This document shows, piece by piece, positions 18,857 to 30,153 of a DNA stretch of 50,153 bases. The translations under genes and the position numbers were made by a program. The stretch's first letter is position 1; every line of letters starts with the position of its first letter. A model generated the notes under the pieces. It searched no databases. It saw only the letters and a list, made by a program, of their open reading frames with translations, and was not told where the DNA came from. Source of the stretch: Gnetum montanum (lineage: Eukaryota; Streptophyta; Gnetopsida; Gnetales; Gnetaceae); NCBI GenBank assembly GCA_015680685.1, contig MNCI01002085.1:112617-162769 (forward strand). The letters are read 5' to 3'.

Positions 18857-19736
18857 TGATACCAAATTTGCTCCAAGTCGTACATAATCTAGATGTATTG
18901 GTAGCTCAAGCTTCTTTATTAAGAGGAAGATATTGTCGACATAATGTGTGTAGGTAGCTATAAATACATTCTTGCAGTTGCATTTATGGTAAGTAGAGAT
19001 TGTAGTTGCAATAGAGCTCTTGCATTTTTTCCATTTGAAAGTTAGAATTTTTTTCCATTGAGTGCTCATAGTAGAAGTCATTGAGTGTATGGATCTTTAT
19101 TTGAGCATTGTTCTACCTATGGATGATAGTGTTTAGGATAATAAAGACGAGGTTTTTGATAAACCTTGCAGCACTTTGGATAGATTAGATATTTTAATTA
19201 TGCATTCAATGTTTTCCATTTGTTGTTAAATATTTTCTAGTGATTGTATTAATGAAGCAATTAAGCCATATAGATTACACACATAAGTATGACCACTTTA
19301 AGCGTACATGTGTTTTCTTGGTAATCCCTACAGCGTTATTACTTGGTATGCCTAGGAGCGTAGCACTTGGTTGCCTAGTAGCAAATACATGGGTTTAGGA
19401 CATGTACAGAAGGTGGGATCAGATGCTTATGTTAGGATTAGTTAAATGCTAGTTAATTAGTTCATTTAGATTAGTTAATCAAATTTCTTTTATCTATATT
19501 TTAAACACTAAACTATAAAACACAAAATAATAAAAATTGGATGTCTTAGTTACACTTAACCATACCAATGAACATCACAAGTGTAACTAGGAAGACAACA
19601 ATTGTTCTTAAGGATAGATTCACTTCCTAAAGGACTAGTACATTGAAAACTATAAAGTCCATGAAATTCAGCCAGATCACACGTGGATGCTTTGTGATTT
19701 GTATGGGTGGACATAAGGGTACCATGCTACTCATCA
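18857..19736 (+). repeat. 5' LTR of copy A
   Basis: About 880 bp running TGATACC to CTCATCA, with a TATA box at 18959-18966 (TATAAATA) and AATAAAG downstream. It aligns by eye to the LTRs at 23209, 32052, 41657 and 48640. The U3 start is the most diverged part, so the left edge is the least sure point. Confidence 0.75.
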
Positions 19737-19756
19737 TTGATGCCATTGCCAAGGAC
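19737..19756 (+). other. Primer binding site of copy A (degenerate)
   Basis: TTGATGCCATTGCCAAGGAC directly after the LTR. It matches copy B's TTGGCACCGTTACCAAGGAC with transition changes. Confidence 0.65.
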
Positions 19757-19896
19757 TTTGTTTATGGAAAGTGTGCTATTTAGGTCTAAGTGAATACCAT
19801 TAATATCATTGTACGAGCCTCAAGGTCAATATCATTCCCACTATACATAGAATTATAAAAGCACATTGATAATTTTATTTTGTTTTGTTTTGCAAA

Positions 19897-22000
19897 ATGT
19901 GTTCTTCTTCTCACAAACATGAAGATATCAAACTAGTGGTTCCACAAGAATGTGAGGTGGTATACACTCATCTAGATGAGTTTGTGCCAAATTTCACCTT
20001 CATCCTACATCAAGATGAATAGATGCAATGGTGTGATATGGAGGGCAACGTTGTCTTGCCCCTTGATCGATCTGTGTCCAAGATGCTATTCAAAATTCTT
20101 AAGATGTTGGGCATAGCAGATCTTCATGAAGCATATGTTGTGGATAGATATGACACTTGAAACTATTATCCCATTGAAACACAATGCAAATGAGATCAAT
20201 GTTAGGAGAAACTCCATGAAGCTATAAAGGGGAAACATTACACTAATCCCTTGTTCCTACTAAATCAACATGACATTGAGGATCCTCCTATTGAAGGTTC
20301 TCAACATGAATATTCTCTACCCCTTGCTATTAATGATGAGGATGTGAACCTAAACCTACAATCCACTATTCATAAATTAGATTCAGGAAAAAGTGACAAC
20401 CAAGATAGGGACTCAGGTAAACACGACAACAATAAGGGATCTAAGGATGGTAATGGTAATAAACATAAGATTGGTGGTGGATACTAAAGTGGCAATGGCA
20501 GCCCACCTTCCTCTTCATCCTCTTCATCCAATTTAAACATTCCTCTTCATTTGATGGTTCTCATGGAAGCCATTGTCAAAACAAATATGATGAAGGTGAT
20601 CAACCAAACAACAATGACTATGAAGGCCACCAAAATCAAAGGGGTGGTCAAAACCATCATCGGTATCATAGATGCAGTGATGATGATAAACCTCTATTGG
20701 AGACTCCAAGTATTCTCAACATTATGGAGGTAATGAAAATCACAATTAGGCATAGGAAGGATAGTGGGATCAAGTGCTTGGACATAAACAATATCTTAAT
20801 ATTTGAAGGGGGATACAACTCTGATTCACAAACACATCTACAAGCGTTGCAAGATGCCTGTGGCTTACTAAACATAGAGAATGAGTGGCAAAAACTCAAG
20901 ATTTTCCCAAGGACACTTGTTAAGAAAGCTAAAAGTTGGTGCTGGTCCTTAGAGTTGGAATCTATCCATAGATGAAGTACCATGTTAGAGTTATTCAATG
21001 ATAAATATCAGACATACTTCAGATTGTCTAATCTAAGAAGGTAAATCCAAGGCTAGAAACAAGGAGCACATGAACCCTTGAATGCCACCATGGGATGATA
21101 CTATTCATTACTACACTAATTCCCTAGCCATGGTTATTCTCAAAGGGGACAACTTTGCCACATCATAGATGGGCTTAGAGTAAACACAAGAAGAACCCTT
21201 GGGGTGTATGCCCAAGGAAGATTGTCTAAATTGAGATCTCCTCAAATCCAGAGGCTAATTGAGCAGGTAGAAAAAGAAAAAGATGAGCTACAAAAAATAA
21301 AAAGTGCTAAAGAGTGTAATAAAGACCCATCTGTCAGAAAAGGAGAGGTCTAATTTTGTGATGAGGAGTCATCACTTGAAGTGGTGAATAGAAAGACCTT
21401 TCTCATCCAATTTTTTTTTGACATTTCTACTAAGGTTGATAAGTTATGGGACTCTTTGCATGAAAAATTTCAAACCTCTTTGAAAATTGCTAATGAATCC
21501 AAAGAGTAAAATAGTGATCATAATTGTAGGAGGTGAAAATAAGCTAAACGTGCCTACCAAAGAGGTAAGGGCAAAGTCACTGTAGTAGAGGAAGTTATGG
21601 AGTCTAACTCTAATGATGAAACTAAATGTGACATTTGCCAATACAAATATTCAAAGGGATGTTGCCTTGTAGTGTCACACTTACAAGAGCCTAGAGTGTA
21701 CACATTGAATCCTCACCTAGCATGTAGGCAAGCTCTAAGATGATTACCTTACCCTCAAGGCAGTCCAAGATAGTTCCATTGTACTCGAGGGAAAAACCCA
21801 TATCTATATCCATACCATCCTCCGCACCCCTCTACACATACACCTCCACCTTCAACCTAGTTACCTCATGCTCTATCCATGTCGGGTGAGATTCCTCCAT
21901 AGTTATAACAATGAAATGCTACGAGGGTTGTATACTCAGAACTGATTTTTCAGCTGAGTGGTTTGAATAATCAATCATGAAAAAGACCTTTTTTCTAACC
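19897..22000 (+). pseudogene. Gag of copy A
   Basis: ATG at 19897 begins MCSSSHKHED, matching copy B's gag start. A linker rich in Asp/Asn/Lys/Gly follows, then the capsid core at about 20740-21060 (WQKLKIFPRTLVKKAKSW, MLELFNDKYQTY), then a CDICQYKYSKGCC segment near 21630 that looks like a decayed short zinc knuckle. Many in-frame stops and frame shifts make it non-functional. Confidence 0.8.
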
Positions 22001-22189
22001 CAGTAGTCCTCTCTGGCCCTCACTACCTACTCTAACTGATGGTCCTACATCTCCAGCATCCTCATCCTGTGCATCAAATATCTTTGAGTGCCCTTCAAAG
22101 GAAGTGCTACGTAGGATCTACACTATAATGTAAAATCATGCTATTTCTGACTAGATCAAGGTTGGCAATCTCCTTATGAGAAGATCTAA

Positions 22190-23208
22190 TCCGGAAAGTC
22201 CACTAACTTATATACATATTACTAGACAATAGCTATGTAAATCTCTTCTTAACTTTGGTTCTAAAGTCAATCTCATCTTCCATGACATGTACAAGTCCTG
22301 GAACCTACCACCTCTTAAGAAGAACAACATTCATCTAGAATTAGCAGATTGGATGATTATTATTCCTCTGGGATTAGTAGAGGACATTGTGATCACAATT
22401 TTTGAGTGGTCCTATCCTACTAATATTTAGTAATCAAGGTGGAAAACTACAAAATTGACTTCCCCATTATCATGGGAAGAGCTTGGTTAAGCATGGTCGA
22501 TGTAAGAATGAAGATAAGGAACCTATATTTAGAAATATGTAAGGAAAAGGAGCTAGGTAAACTTGAGAAGAAGCATATTCCATGCATTACGTATAGTGAA
22601 CATGGATGCAATTGCATGTAAAAGATTTGGTCCATCAAGAGCACATACATTAAGGCATGTAATCAGTGTGCATAAGAAATTGACATTCAAAGGTGTTTAT
22701 ATGTAGTAGCCACAAAGAAGGAGGGCACTCAATGGTTGATAGCTAATTCAAATAGTAGCACAATATGCATGGAGCCAATTGAGAGCTTAATATGTGCATA
22801 TGTTAAATTCATGGACAAAATTGAACAAGTTCATTCCCAATTCTTTGATGAAGATGATGATACTTGTTTGGGGGAGTTGGATATTCCTGATCACTTCAAG
22901 TAGGATCCCATAGAGCTAAAAACTTTATCGATCGGTATGGAGTATGAATTTTTAAAGAATGGTAAACCAGTCATCATTAATGCCAAACTTGCTTCTGAGT
23001 AAAAGGAAAATTTTTTGAAAGTGGTGAACAAATGGTCAATAGCCTTTTCTTGATTATATCTAGAGCTAATAGGAATTGATCCAAGGATATGTTAGCATTG
23101 CATCTACACTGACCTAGCCATGAAGCCTAGAAGGTAGCTATAGAGATGGCTAAATCCAAAATTGAAGAAAATCGTCAAGGAGGAGATAAAGCAACTCTTC
23201 AAGGAAGG
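22190..23208 (+). pseudogene. Protease and start of RT, copy A
   Basis: The protease reads LLNFGSKVNLI where copy B has LLDSGSGVNLI, so the catalytic Asp has become Asn. IIMGRAWLS follows. The pol linker (about 22700-23040) leads to IGIDPRIC and the RT N-terminus (LNPKLKKIVKEEIKQLFKEG). Stops are at sites where copy B has Gln or Arg. The frame is cut within RT by the insertion of copy B. Confidence 0.8.
23204..23208. repeat. Left target-site duplication of copy B
   Basis: GAAGG, before the TG of the LTR. The right flank at 32848-32852 is GCAGG. Removing B and one repeat rejoins copy A's RT frame. Confidence 0.75.
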
Positions 23209-24045
23209 TGATGGGACACGATATTGCATATCGCATCTACCGCGATATCGCATCCTAGGAAATATCGCGTTGTCCCCTGTGATATCGTGTACACAATATC
23301 GCAGTGCACCACCAAGTCTATAAATAAGAGGTGGATCTCCCTTGTTTCTCATTCTAGGCCTAGACCGTAGAGAAACTCTGGTAGTTTGACCTCTCTAGAG
23401 ATAGAATATTTTCCATGTGCCTACAGTAGGAACTCCAAAGTGAACAGATCTTTATTCAAGAAAATATTGTACCTTAACACAAGTTTGTGTATGGTAATAA
23501 AGACGAACTTCTTGGATAAACCTTGTAGTGCATGGAATAGGCTAAATATGACTTTTATTTATTATTATTTATTGTTTATCATTTACATGCTTTATTAGTC
23601 ATTAAATCTCTCTCAACCCTTCTCTCCTAGTTAAGTTCGTTAGTACGACCGCTTTGAGCATGTGCATTACGCTTGGTGATCCTAGCAATGACTAGCATTT
23701 GGTAACCAAGGTTGCATTGGTTCAAGGTCTGAAAAGTAAGTGGGAATGGATGCTGATGCTAGGTTAATTAAGGCTTAGTTAGTTAGTTAGAGTTAGTTAA
23801 TTAGTCTCTTCACCCTTCACCTCAATAGTATAGGAGATAAAACATAAAAGAGATAAAAATCACATACCTTAGACTTACTTAACCATACATGGTGAAAAAT
23901 ACAAGTAAGTCTAGGAAGACAATGAATGATTAACCTTAAGTGTTCCATAAGGCGTGTAGGCACTTATTCTGCAGAGTTCTACTGGATCGCGCATGTAACG
24001 CTCGTATTCGTATGGTTGAGTGTAGGGGTACCTTGCCACTCATCA
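23209..24045 (+). repeat. 5' LTR of copy B
   Basis: TGATGGG to CTCATCA. U3 has several ATATCG/GATATCG motifs in its first 100 bp, a TATA box at 23318-23326 (CTATAAATA) and AATAAAG at 23496-23502. Confidence 0.93.
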
Positions 24046-24065
24046 TTGGCACCGTTACCAAGGAC
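24046..24065 (+). other. Primer binding site of copy B
   Basis: TTGGCACCGTTACCAAGGAC abuts the LTR. It resembles the TGGCGCCGTTGCC-type sites of many plant Ty3 elements with transition changes. Confidence 0.8.
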
Positions 24066-24189
24066 TAAGTGTTTATGCTCTAAGTAGAACATAGGACATT
24101 ATCCACATCATTGGGAGCTTAAAAGAACCCTTAGGGTTAATCAGATGAAAAATTAAATAACGGTTAATCAACACTTCGAATAAGACACA

Positions 24190-26764
24190 ATGTCTTCTTC
24201 TTCTTCTCATAAGAGCACTTCACCACCTAGGGATCATACAAAAAATAGTTGGTAGTCTAACATGCATAACTAAGATCCGCCAGTTCCTCAACAGCATCGA
24301 GTGGTATATATTCATCCCAATGAGTATATACCCGATTTTACTTTTATCCTCCATCAGTATGAATAGCTGTGCTGGCGTGATTTGCAAGGTAACATAGTGT
24401 TACCTCCAGATCGTGCAGTCCCCAACATGATCCTACATTCTTTGGCACAAATTGACGTGACATAAAAATATGCTAAATATATTGTAGGTGATTTTGACAC
24501 AAGGGATTACCATCCCATAGAAGCACAACATTTAAGGAACTTGTGGCAGGAGAGCCACCACACATTATTGAAGGGAAAAGGGGTCTCGCACATCCTAAGT
24601 GAAATCGGAGATGGTGAACCCATTATAACAGGTTCTCTATCAAAGGATGTTCCCCCTCCTAACGATAGTGAGGAGGTGGGGTATCAGAACTTATGCTCCG
24701 CAATACACAACCTTGGTTTTGATCCCCATGAATGCCAACTATTCACTGAGCGAATGAAGACACATGACAAGGATAGGCATTCTGATTTTCATCACGATCA
24801 GGGCCGTAGCAGCTGAAGAGAAGGTAAGAAACATCATCATGACGATGGTTCTCCATTTTCTTCCCCTTCATCACATAACTCACCCTCTCCTTCCACATCG
24901 GGATGCAGCCATAGAGAGCATAACGGTGAGGATAAAGGTAAGCAAAATGAGAGACCTCGACGAGAGAGTCAAGAGAGAGGACGAGGACACTCCCAAGAAT
25001 CAAGGCATGAACGAAGAGAAAGTAGGGAATAACACAGACATCATAGATGTCATGAGAGAGATGATCAAGATGAACCCCTACTAGTAACCTAGAGTATGAT
25101 AGATATCATGAAGGTAGTTAGGATACCCACAAGGCATCAAAAAGATAGTCGGATCAAAAGATTAGATATGAACAATATCCCACGCTTTGAGGGGGGATAT
25201 AATGCTGATCTCCAAAATCATTTACAAGAATTCTACGATGCCTACACCTTGCAGAAAATTGAGAAAAAGTGGCAAAAACTAAAGTTGTTTCCTAGGACAC
25301 TCATAAAGGAAGCAAACAGTTGGTACCAGTCCTTAGAATTGGAAACCATTAGGAGATGGAGTACGATGTTAGAGTTGTTCAACGATAAATACCAAACATA
25401 CTCCATAGTGTCTAATTTGTGTAAACAGATCCAAGGATGGAAATAGGGTAATCATGAATCCTTGGATGCTTCCATGGGCCAATACTATGCATTGCTACAT
25501 CATTGCCCGGGCCATGACTACGCATAACAAGATCAACTTCGCCACCTCGTAGATGGGCTATGGTATGAAATTAGGAGAACCCTTGGGACATATGCTCAAG
25601 GGAGATTATCCAAACTTAGATCCCATGAAATTCATCAATTTTTGGAGCAAGTAACCAAAGAAGAAGGGGAGCTATGAAAAAGAGATAGCACAAAAGAATA
25701 TAACCATGACCCCTCCCTTCAAAAGAAGTGAGTGAAATTCTGCGATGAAGAGGATGAGTCACCACTCGAAGAGTTGGTGAACAGAAAAATCTTATCGCTT
25801 CAAAAGCTAACAACCAAAGTGTCAGCTAAGGTGGATCAATTATGGAATTACTTAGACTCTAGAATTGAAACTATCCTAAAAATTGTAGAAGAGTCTAAGG
25901 AGGAACGAGGTAGTGACTCTGATAAAAAAAAGTGGAGAGATTCACGCCATGCACGTGACAAGGGTAAGGGGAAAATAACTATCTCTGATGAGGTTGTGGG
26001 TTCGGATACAGACTATGACGGTGGATGTGAGATCTACCAATATGAACATCCTAACGGATGTTGTCTAATCATCTCACATCTACAAGATTCTGGGATGTAT
26101 GCACTTAACCTGAGACTTAACAGACGGAAAGCACCCCAAAGGTTACCTTATCCCCAAGGTAACCCGAGACAGTTTCACCAACCATTAACGTGCTATCCAA
26201 GTGGAACTCCATCACAACCCATCGAGCAACACCAGTAGTGGCAACACCCACATTCATGGGGGATGCCACTACTGAGACAAAAATACCCTTACCAACAACT
26301 AGACCTGTATGGCTACTACGTGCAGTAGCTGGTTTTTCCAAGTGACTCTATGGGTCACGTAACCCTACAACATCACTATCTAGTTTAGGAGCATTTTCAA
26401 ACTTCCACTCCTAGAAGGGACACTCCACTTGCATGCCATCCTCCGAATCCATCCGCACCTCTTACACCAGTAGCTCCACCACCAATTGTTCCAACAAAGC
26501 CAAGGGTATCTCCTACTCAACCGCAACAACCCAATGTCACGAGGGCTTCCAATCCTCAATTCTCAATTGGTCCTGACAATTTTATGTCGAAAATACCTTT
26601 CTTCAGAACCAACGATCCAACTAAGCCCTCACCCTCACAAGCGGTTGAACATCTAAACACCTCTGTACCAAATAAGGTTTCGGGACCCCATTTAAATCAA
26701 AAATTTCACCCAATGCACATGATTATGTTAACGCATACCGTTACCGACTAGATTAAGTAGGCCA
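24190..26764 (+). pseudogene. Gag of copy B
   Basis: ATG at 24190 starts MSSSSSHKS. The order is an N-terminal domain (VVYIHPNEYIPDFTFILHQ), a low-complexity His/Ser then Arg/Glu-rich linker (about 24800-25080), the capsid core at 25100-25620 (FPRTLIKEANSWYQSLELE), an acidic-basic region, a short zinc-knuckle-like motif (CEIYQYEHPNGCC, about 26030), and a Pro/Gln-rich tail. TAG and other stops interrupt it (for example after QGWK near 25446), so no full gag is made. Confidence 0.85.
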
Positions 26765-27240
26765 CCTTCCCAAGAAATTTTTTGATCCTGGAAGCCCCCT
26801 AATTTATCTCCAAGTTGCTGGGAATGAACCTCATAAGGCCCTTCTTGACTCAGGCTCTGGAGTCAACTTAATCTCACAAGAATTGTACAAAACCTGGAAC
26901 CTGCCTCCACTAAAGAAGAGAAATATTCTCTTAGAGCTGGCAGACCAGTCCATCACTGTTCCTTTGGAACAAGTTGAGGACATTATTACCACTCTAGGTG
27001 GTTGTTCGTACCCAACTGATTTCCTAGTGATCCAAATAAAAAATGACAAAGGAAACTTCTTGATAATAATGGGAAGGGCATGGCTGAGTAAACTTGATGC
27101 ACACCTAGGAATCCACAACCTTTCCCTATAAATATCTAAGAAAAATACTTTTGGAAAGGTTGAGAAGAAGAAAGTTCCATGCATCGCATATAGTGACATA
27201 GGGTTCCATTGCATGCAAAAATCATGGGTGATGTGAAGTT
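26765..27240 (+). pseudogene. Protease of copy B
   Basis: Retropepsin with catalytic LLDSGSGVNLIS (near 26845) and LIIMGRAWLS (near 27062), the family's ILGRPWL position. The catalytic Asp is kept, unlike in copies A and C. A TAA follows at 27129-27131 and a TGA near 27234 after MQKSWVM. Confidence 0.85.
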
Positions 27241-27335
27241 TAACATTACCTACATGCGATCGGTGTGCACAGGACATTAACATACAAAAGTCCCTATATG
27301 CAGCAGCCACATGACAAGAAAAGACCCAGTGGCTG

Positions 27336-28975
27336 ATGGCTAATCAAGAGAGCAACCCGATAACATGCATGGAACTAACTGAGGGGATAACTAGTGCTTA
27401 CGTTGAAAGCATGGATGCAGTTGAGCAAGTTCATTGCCAAATTCTAGCCCTTAACTCTAGAAATATTAACTGGGGGAAGTTGGAGATTCCTAAGAAATTT
27501 AAACATGATCCCCTAGATTTAAAACCATTTCCTACTGGTTTGGAATACATGATCCTTAAAAATGAAAAAATGATAATTATCAACATAAAGCTTGCTCCCA
27601 AGAAAAAAAAGAGTTTGTTGAAGGTGATAAATAAATGGTCAACAGCCTTTGCTTGGTAATACCCTAAATTAACTGGAATAGATCCTAGGATATGCCAGCA
27701 TAGGATTTACATGGACCCCTCCATGAAGCCTCAAAAGCAACCACAGAGGCGATTGAACCCAAAGTTAAAACAAATAGTAAAAGAAGAAATAGAGAAACTT
27801 CTCAAGGTTGGGTTCATTTATCCCATTGCAGATAGCGAATGGGTTAGTCCTCTAGTAATTGTACCTAAAAAAGGAGGCAAATGGAGGGTATGTATAGATT
27901 TTAGGCTATTAAATATGACAACATTTAAGGACCACTTCCCTTTGCCATTTGTTGACCAAATCTTATACACTATAGCAGGGCATCAGTATTACATTTTTTT
28001 GGATGGTTATAGTGGGTACAACCAAATACGGATTGCACCAGAAGACCAAGCCAAAACAACATTCACAATCAGGAATAGAGGTAGACCCAGAAAAAGTTAA
28101 GGTCATCCAAGGAATTACTCGACAACCAGAAATGGTCAAAGACATCTGGTCATTCCTTGGACACACTAGCTACTACTGGAGATTCATTGAGAACTTCTCC
28201 AAGGTTGCCAAAATATTGGTGGAATTAACAAAAAAAGATGCCCACTTCAAATGGACCAGGGAATGTGATCGAGAATTCCAAACTCTAAAACAAAGGCTTG
28301 TGGAAACTCCTATTCTACAAGCCCCTAACTTGTCCAATCCATTTCATATAATGACTGATGCATCTAATTATTCCTTAGGAGCCATACTAACATAGTTAGA
28401 TGAACAAAAAAACCATTATTACATCCACTGTGTGAGTAAGAGTATTACAGGTGCACAACTCAACTACATAACTACCGAAAAGGAATTAATGGCTGTAGTG
28501 TTTGCACTGGAAAAATTTAGGCATTATGTGTTAGGATACAAGGTATACATCCATACAGACCATATTGCAATTAGGTTCCTTATGAACAAGCCAATGGTTA
28601 GCCCATGTATCATACATTGATTAGTAATCCTTCAGGAGTTCGATCTAACGATAGTAGATCGAAAGGGCATCGAGAACGTAGTGGCTGATCATTTATCTTG
28701 GTTGTATTGGGGCAACAAAGAGGATGAGTATGCCATATCTGATCATTTTCTTGACGAAACCCTCTTTGCTGGTGTAGTGAATAACCAACCCACAGGAACA
28801 AGTTGGTATAGTAGCATTCTTACTTATCTCCTTTCCCAACAAGCACCACAGGGGTTGGACTTTAGGAAAAAGCAACAGTTTCTTCACAAAACCAAGTACT
28901 TCATGGAAATCAAGGGACAACTCTATAAGGTTTTTCTTGATGGCTTGGTTTGATGGTGTGTGCTCGATGAGGATC
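27336..28975 (+). pseudogene. RT and RNase H of copy B, RT core deleted
   Basis: The pol linker leads to IGIDPRICQHRIYMDPS..., WVSPLVIVPKKGGKWRVCID and FLDGYSGYNQIRIAPEDQ. At 28061-28072 the frame jumps from KTTF to GIEVDP. Copy C has about 287 bp between these points and B has 6, so about 281 bp are lost, including the FxDD active-site strand, and the frame shifts. The thumb/connection (HTSYYWRFIENFSKVA) and RNase H (MTDASNYSLGA, TTEKELMAVVFALEKF, HTDH) remain. Stops include TAA at 27657-27659 and TAG at 28393-28395. The element could not reverse transcribe itself. Confidence 0.9.
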
Positions 28976-30153
28976 AATTAAGGGTTCTCCAAAATGATCA
29001 TGAAGGTCCCTGTGGGGGCCACTATGCAGGGAGACAAACAGCCATTAAGATTCTTCTTGCAGGATATTACTAGTCAATGCTATTCTAGGATGCCCATCAG
29101 TTTGTCCAATCCTGTTAGTGCTGTCAACGTGATGGTGGAATGACTACTAGAATGGAGGGTTTGCAACAATGGATTCAACCTTTGGAACCCTTCGACATTT
29201 GGGGAATTGATTTTATGGGGCCCATTACACCAATGTCCAATGGGAAAGCATATATTATTGTTGATGTTTACTATTTAACCAAATGGGCTGAAGTAGCTAC
29301 TGTAACAGATTACACATCATCTACAGCTACACGATTTGTACAACAACAAATCCTAAACAGGTTTGGTGTGCTGTGTGCACTCATCTCCAATAATGGAACA
29401 CATTTTACAGGTGCAACCTTTCGCAAGTTGATGCAACGCTTAGGGTTTGAACATAAATTGATCACACCTTATCACCCCCAAGCTAATGGCCAAGCCAAGG
29501 TCACTAATCGGGAGATTACAAGAATATTAATGAGAAAAATTAGCAAATTTAGGCAAGATTAGAGCACGAAACTGAATGACACTCTCTAGGCGTACTACTC
29601 CACTTGGAAACTCCCTACGAGCTATTCTCCCTATGAGTTGGTGTACGGAAAACTCCCAAAAATTCCAATTCAAACTGAGCTCTGTACACTATCCATGGCA
29701 TGTGACCTTCACCTTCACCTTGATCTAGCACAAAAACAAATATTGGCATCTCTAAAAGTGCTAGACGAGAATCGATTGGTTGTCCTATCATTAAATGAGA
29801 TACACAAGGCACATAACAAACAATGGCATGAATTAAGAATTTGAAGGGTTAGGTACCAACCAAAAGATAAGGTCCTTTATTGGAACCCCACGCATGTACC
29901 ACAACGCATAGAATTTTAAACATTATGGGAAGGACCTTACATTATTCATACAACCTTTCCCTTAGGAGCCATGACAATATACAAGCCTAAAACTCCTGAC
30001 AAGAGATTACTCATCAATGTGCAACAAACAAAACCTTGCCATGAACTAAGAATAGCCAATGCAAATTACACCTCTGATATCAAACAACCATGCTCATTAT
30101 TTTCGATCTCTCCCTTTCAATTCAATCTTGTGGGAGATAGCTACCTATGCTAA
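28976..30153 (+). pseudogene. Integrase of copy B
   Basis: The zinc domain reads DHEGPCGGHYAG followed by a damaged C..C. The core has the first Asp (GIDFMGP), but the second is Asn (ISNNGTHF) and the expected Glu is Lys (GQAKVTNREI), so the DDE triad is gone. The C-terminal domain has TLWEGPYIIHTTFPLGAM, and the frame ends near GDSYLC at 30151. No chromodomain is present. In-frame TAG codons occur near 29070, 29092, 29561 and 29588. Confidence 0.88.

Larger units (their letters stand above)
18857..23208 (+). mobile_element. Copy A: Ty3-gypsy element, 5' part
   Basis: The 5' LTR, primer binding site, gag, protease and start of RT of a second gypsy family. It is interrupted at 23208 by copy B, resumes at 32848 and is lost after 33108 inside RT. 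No 3' LTR of its own is found. Absence of a chromodomain in sister copies and a TTGGCACCGTTACC-type primer site in copy B point to the Athila/Tat-like side of plant Ty3 elements, but the lineage is not settled. Confidence 0.85.
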
